A stretch of DNA of 64,000 bases. Origin: CAVROP01 sp050008495 (GTDB taxonomy: Bacteria; Acidobacteriota; Terriglobia; UBA7540). Each line of letters opens with the position of its first letter. Within the stretch, counting starts at the first letter, position 1. This document shows positions 31,685-40,414 of this stretch, in pieces. The stretch covers positions 3,331-67,330 of the forward strand of contig JBEKMN010000015.1 of assembly GCA_050008495.1 (NCBI GenBank), written 5' to 3'. Made by a program: the position numbers and the translations under genes. The notes beneath the pieces were generated by a model. It was not told the origin of the DNA. It was given only the letters and a program-made list of their open reading frames with translations, and did no database searches.

Positions 31685-33697
31685 ATGGGTTTTCTTTCCC
31701 CATGGTTTTTGGCGGCTGCGGCTCTGGTGGGCCTCCCACTGTATCTCCATCTGCTTCGCCGGCACCAGTCGGAAGCGCTGCCGTTCAGTTCGCTGATGTT
31801 TTTCGAACGACGCACGCAGAGTTCCATCAAGCATCGCCGTCTGCGCCATCTGCTGTTGCTGTCGCTGCGCATAGCCGTGCTGCTCTTGCTCGCCCTGGTC
31901 TTCGCAAACCCCTTTCTTAACCGGCCGGTGGCGGGCATGATGGGTAACAAGCTGCTCGTGCTGGTCATCGACAATTCGTTCAGCATGCGGGCCGGCTCAC
32001 GTCTGGCGGACGCTAAGCGCGCCGCGCTCGGCGTGCTCGATGCAAGGAATCCGGGGACGCGCGCGCAAGTCATGACGCTCGGATCACAGCTTCATGCACT
32101 GACGGCCCAGACCCAGGATTCGGGTGAACTTCGCCAAGCAGTCAACAGCGTAGCGCCCAGCGACTCGCGCGCCAGCGTCGCTGAAGTCGCGCGCGGGGTG
32201 CGCTCCCTTGCGGAAGCAGTCTCCATCCCCATCGAGGTCCACCTCTTCAGCGATTTACAGAAATCCGGGATGCCGGCGAGCTTTCAGGAAATGGTCCTGC
32301 CGCCGAATGCCACGCTGGTGTTGCACCCTGTGGTCAAGGACGCGGCGCCCAACTGGACAGTGGAAAGCGTGAGCGCGCCGGCCCAGGTGTGGGATCCGAA
32401 GAAGGCGCGGGTGCAAGCCGTGGTGGCGGGTTTCCACACGCCCGCGGCAACCCGCACGGTTTCCCTGGTTGTTAACGGCAAGAGCCTCGCGACGCGCAGC
32501 GCCAGCGTGCCCGCCAACGGCCGTGCCACCGTCGAGTTTGACTCCCTGGATGCCCCTTACGGCTTCAGCCGCTGCGAGGTGAGCATCGATTCCGCTGACG
32601 CTCTTCCTGCCGACGACCGGTTTATGTTTTCGGTTGAGCGTTCTGACCCGCGTCGTGTTCTGTTCATTCACGAGGGCAGCGACACCCGTTCTCCGCTCTA
32701 CTTTGGCTCGGCCTTGGCCTCGGCGGCGGGGGGAGTGTTCGCGCTCGAAAGCCGTAGCGTGGAACAGGCATCGAATGCGCAACCTTCCCAATACGCTTTC
32801 GTCGTTTTGTCTGACGTGCTGTCGCTCCCGCCAGCCTTGGAACAGAGCCTTGTCGACTACGTACGCGGCGGGGGAAGCGTCCTCATTGCCCTCGGTACGT
32901 CGGCGGCACGGCGGCCACGCATTCCCGTTCTTGCCGAGAGCATCCAGGCCGTCCACAATTACACCGGCTCTTCCCAGCGCTTCCTGACGGTCGGCGATGC
33001 CGACCCCACCTATCCCTCGCTCGCCAAGTCCGAGCGCTGGGCCAATGTGGAATTCTATTTTGCCGTGGCTGCCGACACCACCGGCGCGCGGGTCGCGGCG
33101 AGGCTTACCGACGGGACGCCCTTGCTGGTGGAGAAGAAGCTCAACGAAGGACGTGTTTTGCTGTTTACCTCGGGCCTGGACAATTTCACGAACGACTTTC
33201 CATTGCACCCGATCTTCGTCCCCTTTGTCGAGCAAACGGCCCGGTATCTTTCCGGCATGCGGCAGAGGATTGGGTCAAGCGTCGTCGATTCCTTCTTCGA
33301 GTTGCGCTCCGACAAGGACCGGGCGGCAGGTGTGGAGGTGGTGGACCCCGAGGGACGCCGGCCCCTTTCTCTGAATGGGGCCGCCACTTCTTCATCATTC
33401 CAATTGAGCATGGCAGGGTTTTACGAAATGCGCCTCGCCAACGGCCGCCATGAGGTCGTCGGTGTGAATGCGGACCGCCGCGAGTCGGACCTCGATGTCA
33501 TCAGCGAGGATGTCTTGGCGCTTTGGAGCGGCAAACAAGGCCCGGTTTCTCAACCGGCCGCAGCAGCGAACGTGACGCAGGCGCAGGCGACGCCGTTCAG
33601 CCTTTGGTGGTATTTCATGTTGCTGCTTCTGGCCGGGGCAGTAGTGGAGTCATTGGTAAGCGATCGCTACTTGGGCAAGCTGCGGGAAGAATCTTAG
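31685..33697 (+). CDS. BatA-like membrane protein with VWA domain
   Basis: The 670 residues begin with the aerotolerance-regulator (BatA) N-terminal pattern: a first membrane segment (about 4-24, LSPWFLAAAALVGLPLYLHLL), then LPFSSLMFFERR, then a second segment (about 55-76). A VWA domain with MIDAS DNSFS (96-100) follows, then a GATase-like region (FVVLSDVLSLPPALEQSLVDYVRGGGSVL), and a C-terminal membrane anchor (about 640-660). GAGGAGACC precedes the ATG. In the MoxR module it is the likely membrane-anchored VWA client. Confidence 0.9.
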   Translation: MGFLSPWFLAAAALVGLPLYLHLLRRHQSEALPFSSLMFFERRTQSSIKHRRLRHLLLLSLRIAVLLLLALVFANPFLNRPVAGMMGNKLLVLVIDNSFSMRAGSRLADAKRAALGVLDARNPGTRAQVMTLGSQLHALTAQTQDSGELRQAVNSVAPSDSRASVAEVARGVRSLAEAVSIPIEVHLFSDLQKSGMPASFQEMVLPPNATLVLHPVVKDAAPNWTVESVSAPAQVWDPKKARVQAVVAGFHTPAATRTVSLVVNGKSLATRSASVPANGRATVEFDSLDAPYGFSRCEVSIDSADALPADDRFMFSVERSDPRRVLFIHEGSDTRSPLYFGSALASAAGGVFALESRSVEQASNAQPSQYAFVVLSDVLSLPPALEQSLVDYVRGGGSVLIALGTSAARRPRIPVLAESIQAVHNYTGSSQRFLTVGDADPTYPSLAKSERWANVEFYFAVAADTTGARVAARLTDGTPLLVEKKLNEGRVLLFTSGLDNFTNDFPLHPIFVPFVEQTARYLSGMRQRIGSSVVDSFFELRSDKDRAAGVEVVDPEGRRPLSLNGAATSSSFQLSMAGFYEMRLANGRHEVVGVNADRRESDLDVISEDVLALWSGKQGPVSQPAAAANVTQAQATPFSLWWYFMLLLLAGAVVESLVSDRYLGKLREES

Positions 33698-33708
33698 TTT
33701 ACTCAGCC

Positions 33709-33780
33709 GCCCTCTCCCTTGGGGAGAGGGCGTCGCGCTCCGGCGTTTTCATCAGCCGGAGCGTGACAGGTGAGGGGTCA
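33709..33780. repeat. CTCTCCC/GGGTGAGGGG element, copy 3
   Basis: It runs from CCCTCTCCCTTGGGGAGAGGG to CAGGTGAGGGGTCA, with the internal TTTTCATCAGCCGGAGCG. It fills the gap between the BatA-like and DUF4175-like genes and ends just before the AGGAGGAA ribosome-binding site. Confidence 0.85.
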
Positions 33781-33802
33781 GTTACTCAGCGCAGGAGGAA
33801 CC

Positions 33803-36800
33803 ATGAACGCACGAGATCAGCTCGCGTCCTACCTGAAGATGCTGCAAAGACGTCTGCGCCTCGGCGCGTTATTGCGAGGCGCGGCGGCGCTGGTAGCGGT
33901 TGCCTTGACGGCCACCCTCGTCCTGGTGCTGATTACGAATGCATTCGGCTTCTCCGATTCGAGCCTTCTTGCCGCTCGCCTTGCGCTCATCATCGCACTC
34001 GTAACCGTGGTCGGCTACGGCCTGGCGTTGCCTTGGCGCAGGCTCAACGACCGGCGGGCAGCCCGCAAAGCAGAAGCTGTCTTCCCGCAGTTCGATCAGC
34101 GCCTGGTAACCTTCGCCGAGCGCGACCGGGGCGGGCGCGATCCCTTCCTCGAACTGCTGGCCGCGGACACGCTTCAGGTGGCGAAATCTGCCCAACCGGC
34201 ACACTTAATTCCAAATCACAAGCTTCTGGCCTGGATTGCGAGCGGGGGAGCATCCCTCGGCATACTAGTGTGGCTGATCGCTGCGGGGCCCGGTTTCCTT
34301 GGCTATGGTGCGGCGCGGCTGTGGGCCGGCTCGCTGCAACACACCGCTCCCTATTATGACATTCAAGTGAGCCCCGGCAACGCGGTCGTGCGCCGCAGCG
34401 CCAACCAGTTGGTGACCGCGCAGGTGATCGGACGCCAGGTGGAGAGCGCCCGCCTTTACGCCCGCTACCAGAGCGCCTCGAAGTGGGAAGAGGTCACGAT
34501 GCAGCGGCAACCCGCTGGGAACGGCTTTCAATTCCTTTTCGCGGGGCTTCCTGAGAGTGTCGATTACTACATTGAAGCCGGACCGCTGCGCTCGCGGAAT
34601 TTCAAACTCCGGACTGTCGACCTGCCCGCCGTAAAACAGATCCGCGTGACCTACCATTTTCCTGCCTGGACAGGAATGAAAGATGCCGTGGAAGAGCATG
34701 GCGGCGACCTTCGAGCCCTCGAGGGCACCGAGGCGCGGCTCAACATCCTCCTCAGCCAACCGGCGGCGCATAGTTTTCTCGCGCTCGACGGCGGAAAGCA
34801 GATTGACCTCGCCGACGCCGGCCACAATTCGTATGACGGCGCAGTCGCGATCGAAAAGGATGGAATGTATCATGTCGCCGTGCTTGACCAAGGTCAGCCG
34901 GTGCGGCTGTCGGAGGACTTCTTCATCGAAGCGCGTAAGGTGAATCCCCCGATGGTGCGCATCACCCGGCCGGCCGGCGAATACCACGCCAGCCCGATCG
35001 AAGAGGTCACTGTCTCGGTTCAAGCCGAGGACGAGTTTGGCCTCAACGCTTTGGCCCTTCACTATTCGGTAAACGGAGGGCCTGAGCAGACAAGCAGTTT
35101 GTTGAAGCAGAAGGGCGCCAAACAGACGGAGGGGGCCACCACGCTCTCTCTGGAGGACTTCAAACTTGTTCCAGGCGACTTGGTGAGTTTGTACGCGAGT
35201 GCCAGGGACGCGCGTGCGGAATCCCGCACCGACATGATGTTTATCCAGGCTGAGCCGTTCTCCCGCGATTACTCGCAATCTCAAGTCATGGGTGGCGGGG
35301 GTGGTGGGATGGGCAACTTCCAGGAGCAGATTTCCCAGCGCGAGAAGGAAATCATCGCGGAGACCTGGAAGCATGAGCTCGATAAAGGCGCCTCACCGCA
35401 GGGCCTCGCCGAAGCGGCCAAATTCCTCTCCGGCGTGCAGGCCAAGCTCCGTGACCAAGCGCTCTCGCTCGCGGGGCGTCTCGAGCGCCGCGAACTGACG
35501 GAAGAAAATGCGGAGTTCAGCAGTTTCCAAAAAGACATGGGCGACGCCGCCCAGGCGATGGACCCCGCAGCCAAGGCTCTGCAACAACAAAAGTGGCGGG
35601 ACGCCATGCCCCAGGAGCAGAAGGCCCTGCAATCCCTCCTGCGGGCGGAAGCGACCTTCCGCCAAATCGAAGTGGCCTTTGGCAGCGCCGGGGCAGGTGG
35701 CGGCGGGGGAGGCTCGGGGCGCGACCTCCAGAGCCTGTTCGATCTCGAACTGGATACTGAGAAGAACCAGTACGAGACGGAACAAACGGCCAACTCCGCC
35801 GATCAGCGCGGCGATCAGATTGACAAGGCTCTCGAGAAGCTGGATGAACTGGCGCGGCGCCAGCAGGAGTTAGCCCAGCAGCCGCACAATTCGCAGGATT
35901 TCCAGTCACGGTGGCAGCAGGAAATGCTGCGCCGCGAAGCGGAAAAGCTGCAGGAGCAGATGGCGCAGATGGCGCGCAACGGCTCGCAACAGGGCACATC
36001 AGGTTCGCAGCAGAGCGCTTCGGGCCCCCAGCAGGGCAACTCAGGGTCCCAGCAGACCGGTTCAGGATCATCCAGCCGATCATCTTCGAGGGGCGGGCAG
36101 AGCGGATCGGACACGAGCATGCAGCAAGCTCTTGAACGCCTTCAACAGGCCAACGACGATATGCGCCGGGCTGCCTCACCCGGTCAAAACGGGGCCGACG
36201 CACGCCGCGCTGCCGACCGCCTCCGTGAAGCATCCGACCTGCTCAACAGCTTGAGGGGGCAGGACGCTTCCCAACAGCTCGATTCGCTGGCTCACGAGAG
36301 CGAGCGATTGAGCGGCGAGCAGCGCGACCAGGTGGAGCGTATGCGGCGCGCGTTCGATTCAGCCGAAGCAGCCCGGCGCTCGGCACAGGGCCCGTCCGAA
36401 GCCTCGCTGGGGGAATTGGCGAAGCTAGCCGGCGATCGCCAGCGCCTCGCCGATGACCTCGCGGACCTGCAACGGCGGATGCAGGACGCCACACGCAGCC
36501 TCGCTTCCGCAGATCGCGCCGCGGCCTCGAAGCTGCGCGACGCTTTGGCCGGCATGGATGAATCCAACCTCCAGGCCAAACTCCAGCGCAGCGCGGAGAT
36601 GATCCGCCGCGGTATGGATCCTAACGGCAATCCCAGCGAGGGTACAATCAACTCCGGGATCGAACGCTTGAACGAACAACTGCGCCAAGCCCAGCAGTCG
36701 CTCGGGAATGGTCAGCAGAATCCGGAAGAGGCGCTGGAACGCATGGCGCGCCTGCGGAGCCAGATCGATATGCTGACACGAAATCCCGGCGGCCGCGGCG

Positions 36801-37327
36801 GGCAGGGCGGCGAACCGGGCGGGCAGCAGCAAACCGGTGATCGGGCCGCGGGTGGAGATTTGCGGAACGGAGTCGCCGGCGGAAACTCCAATGGCGGCCG
36901 CTGGGACGGCGAGCGCTTTTACGGAGGGTACGATCCCGGCAGTTTGAAAAGAGCGCAAGGCATGGAGCGCAAACCTGAGCCCATTACTCAGGCTGACATC
37001 GAGCGCGCTTACCAGGAGGCGCTGCACGACTTGAATGCCTTGCAACAGACGGTACGCGGCGAGCCCGGGCCGCTGGGCGACATCAAAGATCTGCAGCGTG
37101 AACTCGACCACCTGGACCCGCGGCGCTTCCCCGGCAACCCCGCCATGCTCCAGGAACTCCACGCCCAAGTGTTGGCCAGCATGGATAAGCTCGAGTTGCA
37201 GATTCGCCGCGCGATGGACGACAAGAAGCCGGGACAAGTCCGAACCGGCGACGCGCAACGCGTGCCCGACGGCTATCAGGACTCGGTGGCGGATTACTTC
37301 CGCCGCTTGAGCAAGCCCGACAAGTAG
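33803..37327 (+). CDS. Large DUF4175-like membrane-anchored coiled-coil protein
   Basis: The 1174-residue protein has the DUF4175-like arrangement found at the end of MoxR/BatA operons. Two or three membrane segments lie at the N-terminus (about 25-45, 52-72, 155-175). An extracytoplasmic beta-rich region follows (about 190-480), then a long alpha-helical coiled-coil region. A Gly-rich patch (GGGGGGMGNF) begins near residue 497. A Gln/Ser/Gly low-complexity stretch made of NGSQQGTSGSQQSASG-like tandem units lies near 730-775. The C-terminus (YQEALHDLNALQQTVRGEP) is conserved-looking. ATG 33803 follows GCAGGAGGAACC. Function unknown; probably a periplasmic scaffold of the module. Confidence 0.8.
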   Translation: MNARDQLASYLKMLQRRLRLGALLRGAAALVAVALTATLVLVLITNAFGFSDSSLLAARLALIIALVTVVGYGLALPWRRLNDRRAARKAEAVFPQFDQRLVTFAERDRGGRDPFLELLAADTLQVAKSAQPAHLIPNHKLLAWIASGGASLGILVWLIAAGPGFLGYGAARLWAGSLQHTAPYYDIQVSPGNAVVRRSANQLVTAQVIGRQVESARLYARYQSASKWEEVTMQRQPAGNGFQFLFAGLPESVDYYIEAGPLRSRNFKLRTVDLPAVKQIRVTYHFPAWTGMKDAVEEHGGDLRALEGTEARLNILLSQPAAHSFLALDGGKQIDLADAGHNSYDGAVAIEKDGMYHVAVLDQGQPVRLSEDFFIEARKVNPPMVRITRPAGEYHASPIEEVTVSVQAEDEFGLNALALHYSVNGGPEQTSSLLKQKGAKQTEGATTLSLEDFKLVPGDLVSLYASARDARAESRTDMMFIQAEPFSRDYSQSQVMGGGGGGMGNFQEQISQREKEIIAETWKHELDKGASPQGLAEAAKFLSGVQAKLRDQALSLAGRLERRELTEENAEFSSFQKDMGDAAQAMDPAAKALQQQKWRDAMPQEQKALQSLLRAEATFRQIEVAFGSAGAGGGGGGSGRDLQSLFDLELDTEKNQYETEQTANSADQRGDQIDKALEKLDELARRQQELAQQPHNSQDFQSRWQQEMLRREAEKLQEQMAQMARNGSQQGTSGSQQSASGPQQGNSGSQQTGSGSSSRSSSRGGQSGSDTSMQQALERLQQANDDMRRAASPGQNGADARRAADRLREASDLLNSLRGQDASQQLDSLAHESERLSGEQRDQVERMRRAFDSAEAARRSAQGPSEASLGELAKLAGDRQRLADDLADLQRRMQDATRSLASADRAAASKLRDALAGMDESNLQAKLQRSAEMIRRGMDPNGNPSEGTINSGIERLNEQLRQAQQSLGNGQQNPEEALERMARLRSQIDMLTRNPGGRGGQGGEPGGQQQTGDRAAGGDLRNGVAGGNSNGGRWDGERFYGGYDPGSLKRAQGMERKPEPITQADIERAYQEALHDLNALQQTVRGEPGPLGDIKDLQRELDHLDPRRFPGNPAMLQELHAQVLASMDKLELQIRRAMDDKKPGQVRTGDAQRVPDGYQDSVADYFRRLSKPDK

Positions 37328-37663
37328 CGCGGGCTTGCTTTCCACGGTCTGCGGCTTTAAGCGTTTGGGACCTGCGCCACCTGTGCCTCTTCAGGGAGCT
37401 CTTGCGGCGCGTGGACTACCCACCCTAGCCCGCCGCGTCCCTGGCCGTAGAGCTCCGTTCCTGGCATACCTGCCGCAGCAAGCATACCTCTCACACCACA
37501 AGCGCTGTTTTACGCCGCGGCTTGGACACGGCACGGCAAAAAACCGGAACTGACGAGGCAAAAGAGGTGTATAGTTGTGGGGTCAGAGCTCCCAAAGACA
37601 AAAACTCGGGTCATAGCCCTCGTGGACCCGCAACATAAAATCTCAAGCAGGGGAGGAATTGGT
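37328..37663. other. Gene-free gap before the di-haem protein gene
   Basis: No gene, RNA or recognisable repeat was found in this 336-nt stretch. Its right end holds the GGGGAGGAATT ribosome-binding site of the next gene, and it should hold that gene's promoter. Confidence 0.5.
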
Positions 37664-39091
37664 ATGAAACCTCGACGCATATCTGCTCTAGCGCTTGTCG
37701 TCGTTTTGGCCGCCGTGGTTTTGGCCATGCCGGGCTCGCACACGTTGAACGGAGCCGGAAAGAAGCCCGTCGATCCCGGAGTGCGGAGCGGCTCGCCGGG
37801 GGCCGGCGGCTCTCTCGCTAACCTCATCGCCGACGAAACTGCGTTTTTCCAGGACGGCGCTGCTCGGTTTGCGGAAGTTGAGGTGGTAGCGGGAGGCGCT
37901 AACAACGGTCTGGGGCCGCGCTTCAACTCAATCCAATGCCTTTCTTGCCACTCACAGCCGGCTCCCGGCGGAACGAGCCCCGCACAAAACCCTTTGATTC
38001 AAGTCGCCACGCTCAACGGGGCTAAGAATGCGGTGCCCTGGTTCATCACGCCCAATGGCCCTGTCCGCGAAGCACGCTTCAAGCTGAATCCGAACGGAAC
38101 GAACGACGGCGGAGTGCACGCCCTTTTCGTCATCACCGGACGCACAGACGCCCCCGGTTGCAACATTGCCCAATTCAACTTCCTGCCTGCCGGAAACCCG
38201 ATTACGGGCCAGCATGGAAATCCGAATATCATCTTTCGCATTCCGACACCGCTGTTTGGCGCGGGACTCATCGAAGCGATCCCTGACTCGGCGATTCTTG
38301 CGAACCAGCAGGCGAATGCATCGTCGAAGTCAGAGTTGGGCATCTCCGGGCACGCCAACGCCCACCTGAGCGGCAACGCCAACCTCAGCGCCAACGATGG
38401 AACCATTACCCGCTTTGGGTGGAAGGCCCAGAATAAGTCCCTGCTCATGTTCGCGGCGGAAGCCTACAACGTCGAGATGGGAATCTCGAACCAACTCTTC
38501 CCCCAGGAGCGCGATGAAACCCCAAGCTGTCTCTACGTCGCCTCGCCCAACGACACGCTCAATTTTACGGCCACGCCCACGAGCAACCCCAACATCAATA
38601 CCGCCACTATTTCCGACATTGAGGCATTTGCCAACTTCATGCGCATGCTGGCTCCGCCTGTGCCCGCTCCGGACACGCCCTCCACGGTGAATGGTCGCGC
38701 CGCCTTCATAAAGACTGGCTGCGCACACTGCCATACACCTTCCTTCACCACCGGCGCCAGCATTGCCAGCGGCTCCTCAAAGGTTCCCTCTGCGGCCCTT
38801 TCCGGGCAGCCAGTGAATCTGTATTCCGACCTTCTCGTCCACCACATGGGAAAGGGTCTTGCGGACGGCATAACACAAGGGAGCGCCGGGCCCGATGAGT
38901 TCCGGACCGCTCCGCTCTGGGGGGTTGGGCAGCGCATCTTCTTCCTTCACGACGGGCGCACGACCGATCTGGGAGAGGCTATCGAAGACCACAAGAGCCA
39001 GGGCAGCGAGGCCGATAAAGTCATTGACCGATTCAATAGGCTGAAGACCCAGGAAAAGCAGGACATTATCAATTTCCTGCGGTCGCTCTGA
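37664..39091 (+). CDS. Exported di-haem c-type cytochrome (DUF1111 family)
   Basis: The 475-residue protein has a signal peptide (ISALALVVVLAAVVLAMPG) and two c-type haem motifs: CLSCH (in IQCLSCHSQPA, about residue 92) and CAHCH (in TGCAHCHTPSF, about residue 353). The region GPDEFRTAPLWGVGQRIFFLHDGRTTDLGEAIEDH is the hallmark of the DUF1111 di-haem oxidoreductase family, related to di-haem cytochrome peroxidases. It would act in the periplasm in electron transfer. ATG 37664 has an excellent GGGGAGGA site. Confidence 0.9.
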   Translation: MKPRRISALALVVVLAAVVLAMPGSHTLNGAGKKPVDPGVRSGSPGAGGSLANLIADETAFFQDGAARFAEVEVVAGGANNGLGPRFNSIQCLSCHSQPAPGGTSPAQNPLIQVATLNGAKNAVPWFITPNGPVREARFKLNPNGTNDGGVHALFVITGRTDAPGCNIAQFNFLPAGNPITGQHGNPNIIFRIPTPLFGAGLIEAIPDSAILANQQANASSKSELGISGHANAHLSGNANLSANDGTITRFGWKAQNKSLLMFAAEAYNVEMGISNQLFPQERDETPSCLYVASPNDTLNFTATPTSNPNINTATISDIEAFANFMRMLAPPVPAPDTPSTVNGRAAFIKTGCAHCHTPSFTTGASIASGSSKVPSAALSGQPVNLYSDLLVHHMGKGLADGITQGSAGPDEFRTAPLWGVGQRIFFLHDGRTTDLGEAIEDHKSQGSEADKVIDRFNRLKTQEKQDIINFLRSL

Positions 39092-39197
39092 AGACTGCGC
39101 AATAAGCCGTCTGGCTTGTCATGCATCGAAGCCAAGCCGGCACGAAACGAAATATGCGATCAGTAACTGCACCTTGCGTGAAAGGGGACAAGCAGAT

Positions 39198-39389
39198 ATG
39201 GCACTGATTGAACTTCACAAAACCGATGAGGCTGGAGAGGATGCGGGTGTCCTCTTTGTTAATAGCGACCACATTGTTGCGATCACTGCCGCCCAAAGAA
39301 CCACCGAGCTTCAGCTTTCCGACGGGCACACTCGTTGGGTAAAGGATTCTCCCGAGGATGTTGTCTCGTTGATCAAGAACTCAGCGTGA
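39198..39389 (+). CDS. Small FlbD-like protein
   Basis: This 63-residue protein resembles FlbD in size and pattern: a short beta-rich chain with LFVNSDHIVAITAAQRTTELQLSDGHTRWVKDSPEDVVSLI, like FlbD's N-D-I-xx-I...V.L.xG...V.ES.EEV..LI. FlbD genes normally sit in flagellar clusters; none is visible here, so the match may reflect a general small beta fold. AAAGGGG lies about 10 nt before the ATG. Convergent with the next gene. Confidence 0.55.
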   Translation: MALIELHKTDEAGEDAGVLFVNSDHIVAITAAQRTTELQLSDGHTRWVKDSPEDVVSLIKNSA

Positions 39390-39413
39390 GAACCCGTGAA
39401 AAAATCCGGAATG

Positions 39414-39566
39414 TGTCATCCTGAGCGCAGCGAAGGATCTCTGTAGTTGTTCGTAAATCGTTGAATCATGCGAAACTGCGGAGATCCTTCGCGGAGTCTA
39501 TCCTGAGCGAACTACGGGGATTCTTCGCTTCGCTCAGAATGACAAGCGAAGGACTCAGGATGACAG
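39414..39566. repeat. TGTCATCCTGAGCG element, copy 2
   Basis: It begins TGTCATCCTGAGCGCAGCGAAGG and ends CTCAGGATGACA; the centre contains further copies of GAAGGATCT/AGATCCTTC and ATCCTGAGCGAA. It fills a convergent junction. Confidence 0.87.
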
Positions 39567-39650
39567 GCGCTCGACCTTTGCACGTATTCTGAGGCCGCGG
39601 GAAGGCCTCGATCTCACTTCCACCGCGCTCGCCGGACGCGCACACCCTTC

Positions 39651-40136
39651 CTAGGTTCTGCGGCGGGGCTTCTGTTTTTCGGAGACCGACCGGATGATCA
39701 GCTTGCCCTTGCCGCTCGCGGGCAAGGGTGTCTCGCCCTGGGCAATGGCGGCGGCGATCAGTTCTTCGACTTCCGGACGCGCCAGCGTGGCCGCCGACTC
39801 AAGCCTGATGAAGCGGTTTTGGGAACCGCTGCCCAGGAGCAGCCTATGTGGATCGGGCAGAGTCGCTCCATAGTAGAACGACAGCCCGACTCCGTTCGCG
39901 GCGGCGGCAACGGAGACGAGGCAATCGGAGGGCCGCCCGGTTGAGCTGTACCCGATAACGAAGAAGTTGTAGTTGTCGTAAACCAATTCATTGGCGGTAG
40001 GTAGACGCTTGCGCAATGCCTTGCGTACGGAACGAATCAGCGCAGCGTTCTTCGAGTCAAACTTGTCGATGAATCCTTCCAGTTGTTGCGCCGGTGAAGC
40101 GCCGGTTTTTGCGGCTGCCTTGGTGTTGGCCTTCAT
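39651..40136 (-). CDS. DUF1801 domain protein
   Basis: The 161 residues form a YdhG/DUF1801-like alpha/beta domain, with the conserved ANELVYDNYNFFVIGYSSTGRPSDCLVSVAA core and FYYGATLPDPHRLLLGSGSQNRFIRL. The N-terminus is short and charged. ATG 40136 follows GGAGAAGGATGC; an ATG 14 codons upstream is possible but less well placed. Function of the family is not established. Confidence 0.8.
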   Translation of the reverse strand: MKANTKAAAKTGASPAQQLEGFIDKFDSKNAALIRSVRKALRKRLPTANELVYDNYNFFVIGYSSTGRPSDCLVSVAAAANGVGLSFYYGATLPDPHRLLLGSGSQNRFIRLESAATLARPEVEELIAAAIAQGETPLPASGKGKLIIRSVSEKQKPRRRT

Positions 40137-40414
40137 GCATCCTTCTCCATTCTTCGAGATCTCTTTCCCTCGGCTCACCGCGCATCTCTGCTTAGAGTTC
40201 CTGGCGACGGCGGCATTGGCCGGATTGATTGCTAGTCTCAGTAATTATGATGAAGAGGTTCCCTGCTAGACAGTATACCCTCTCGATCCGCAGGACAGAA
40301 GCCCTCCGGTGTGCGAAAAAAGCCATCCCCTCAGCGCGGTTGACCTGCTAAACTGAAGCAAGCAACTCCTTGGGGTCACAAGGCGCAACCAGTGTTGGGG
40401 GCAGGAAGGTGCGA

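Noticed and set aside
34265..37345. Long minus-strand frames opposite the DUF4175-like gene
   Set aside because: They have no recognisable motifs and mirror the coding strand; the plus-strand gene is continuous and in operon context.
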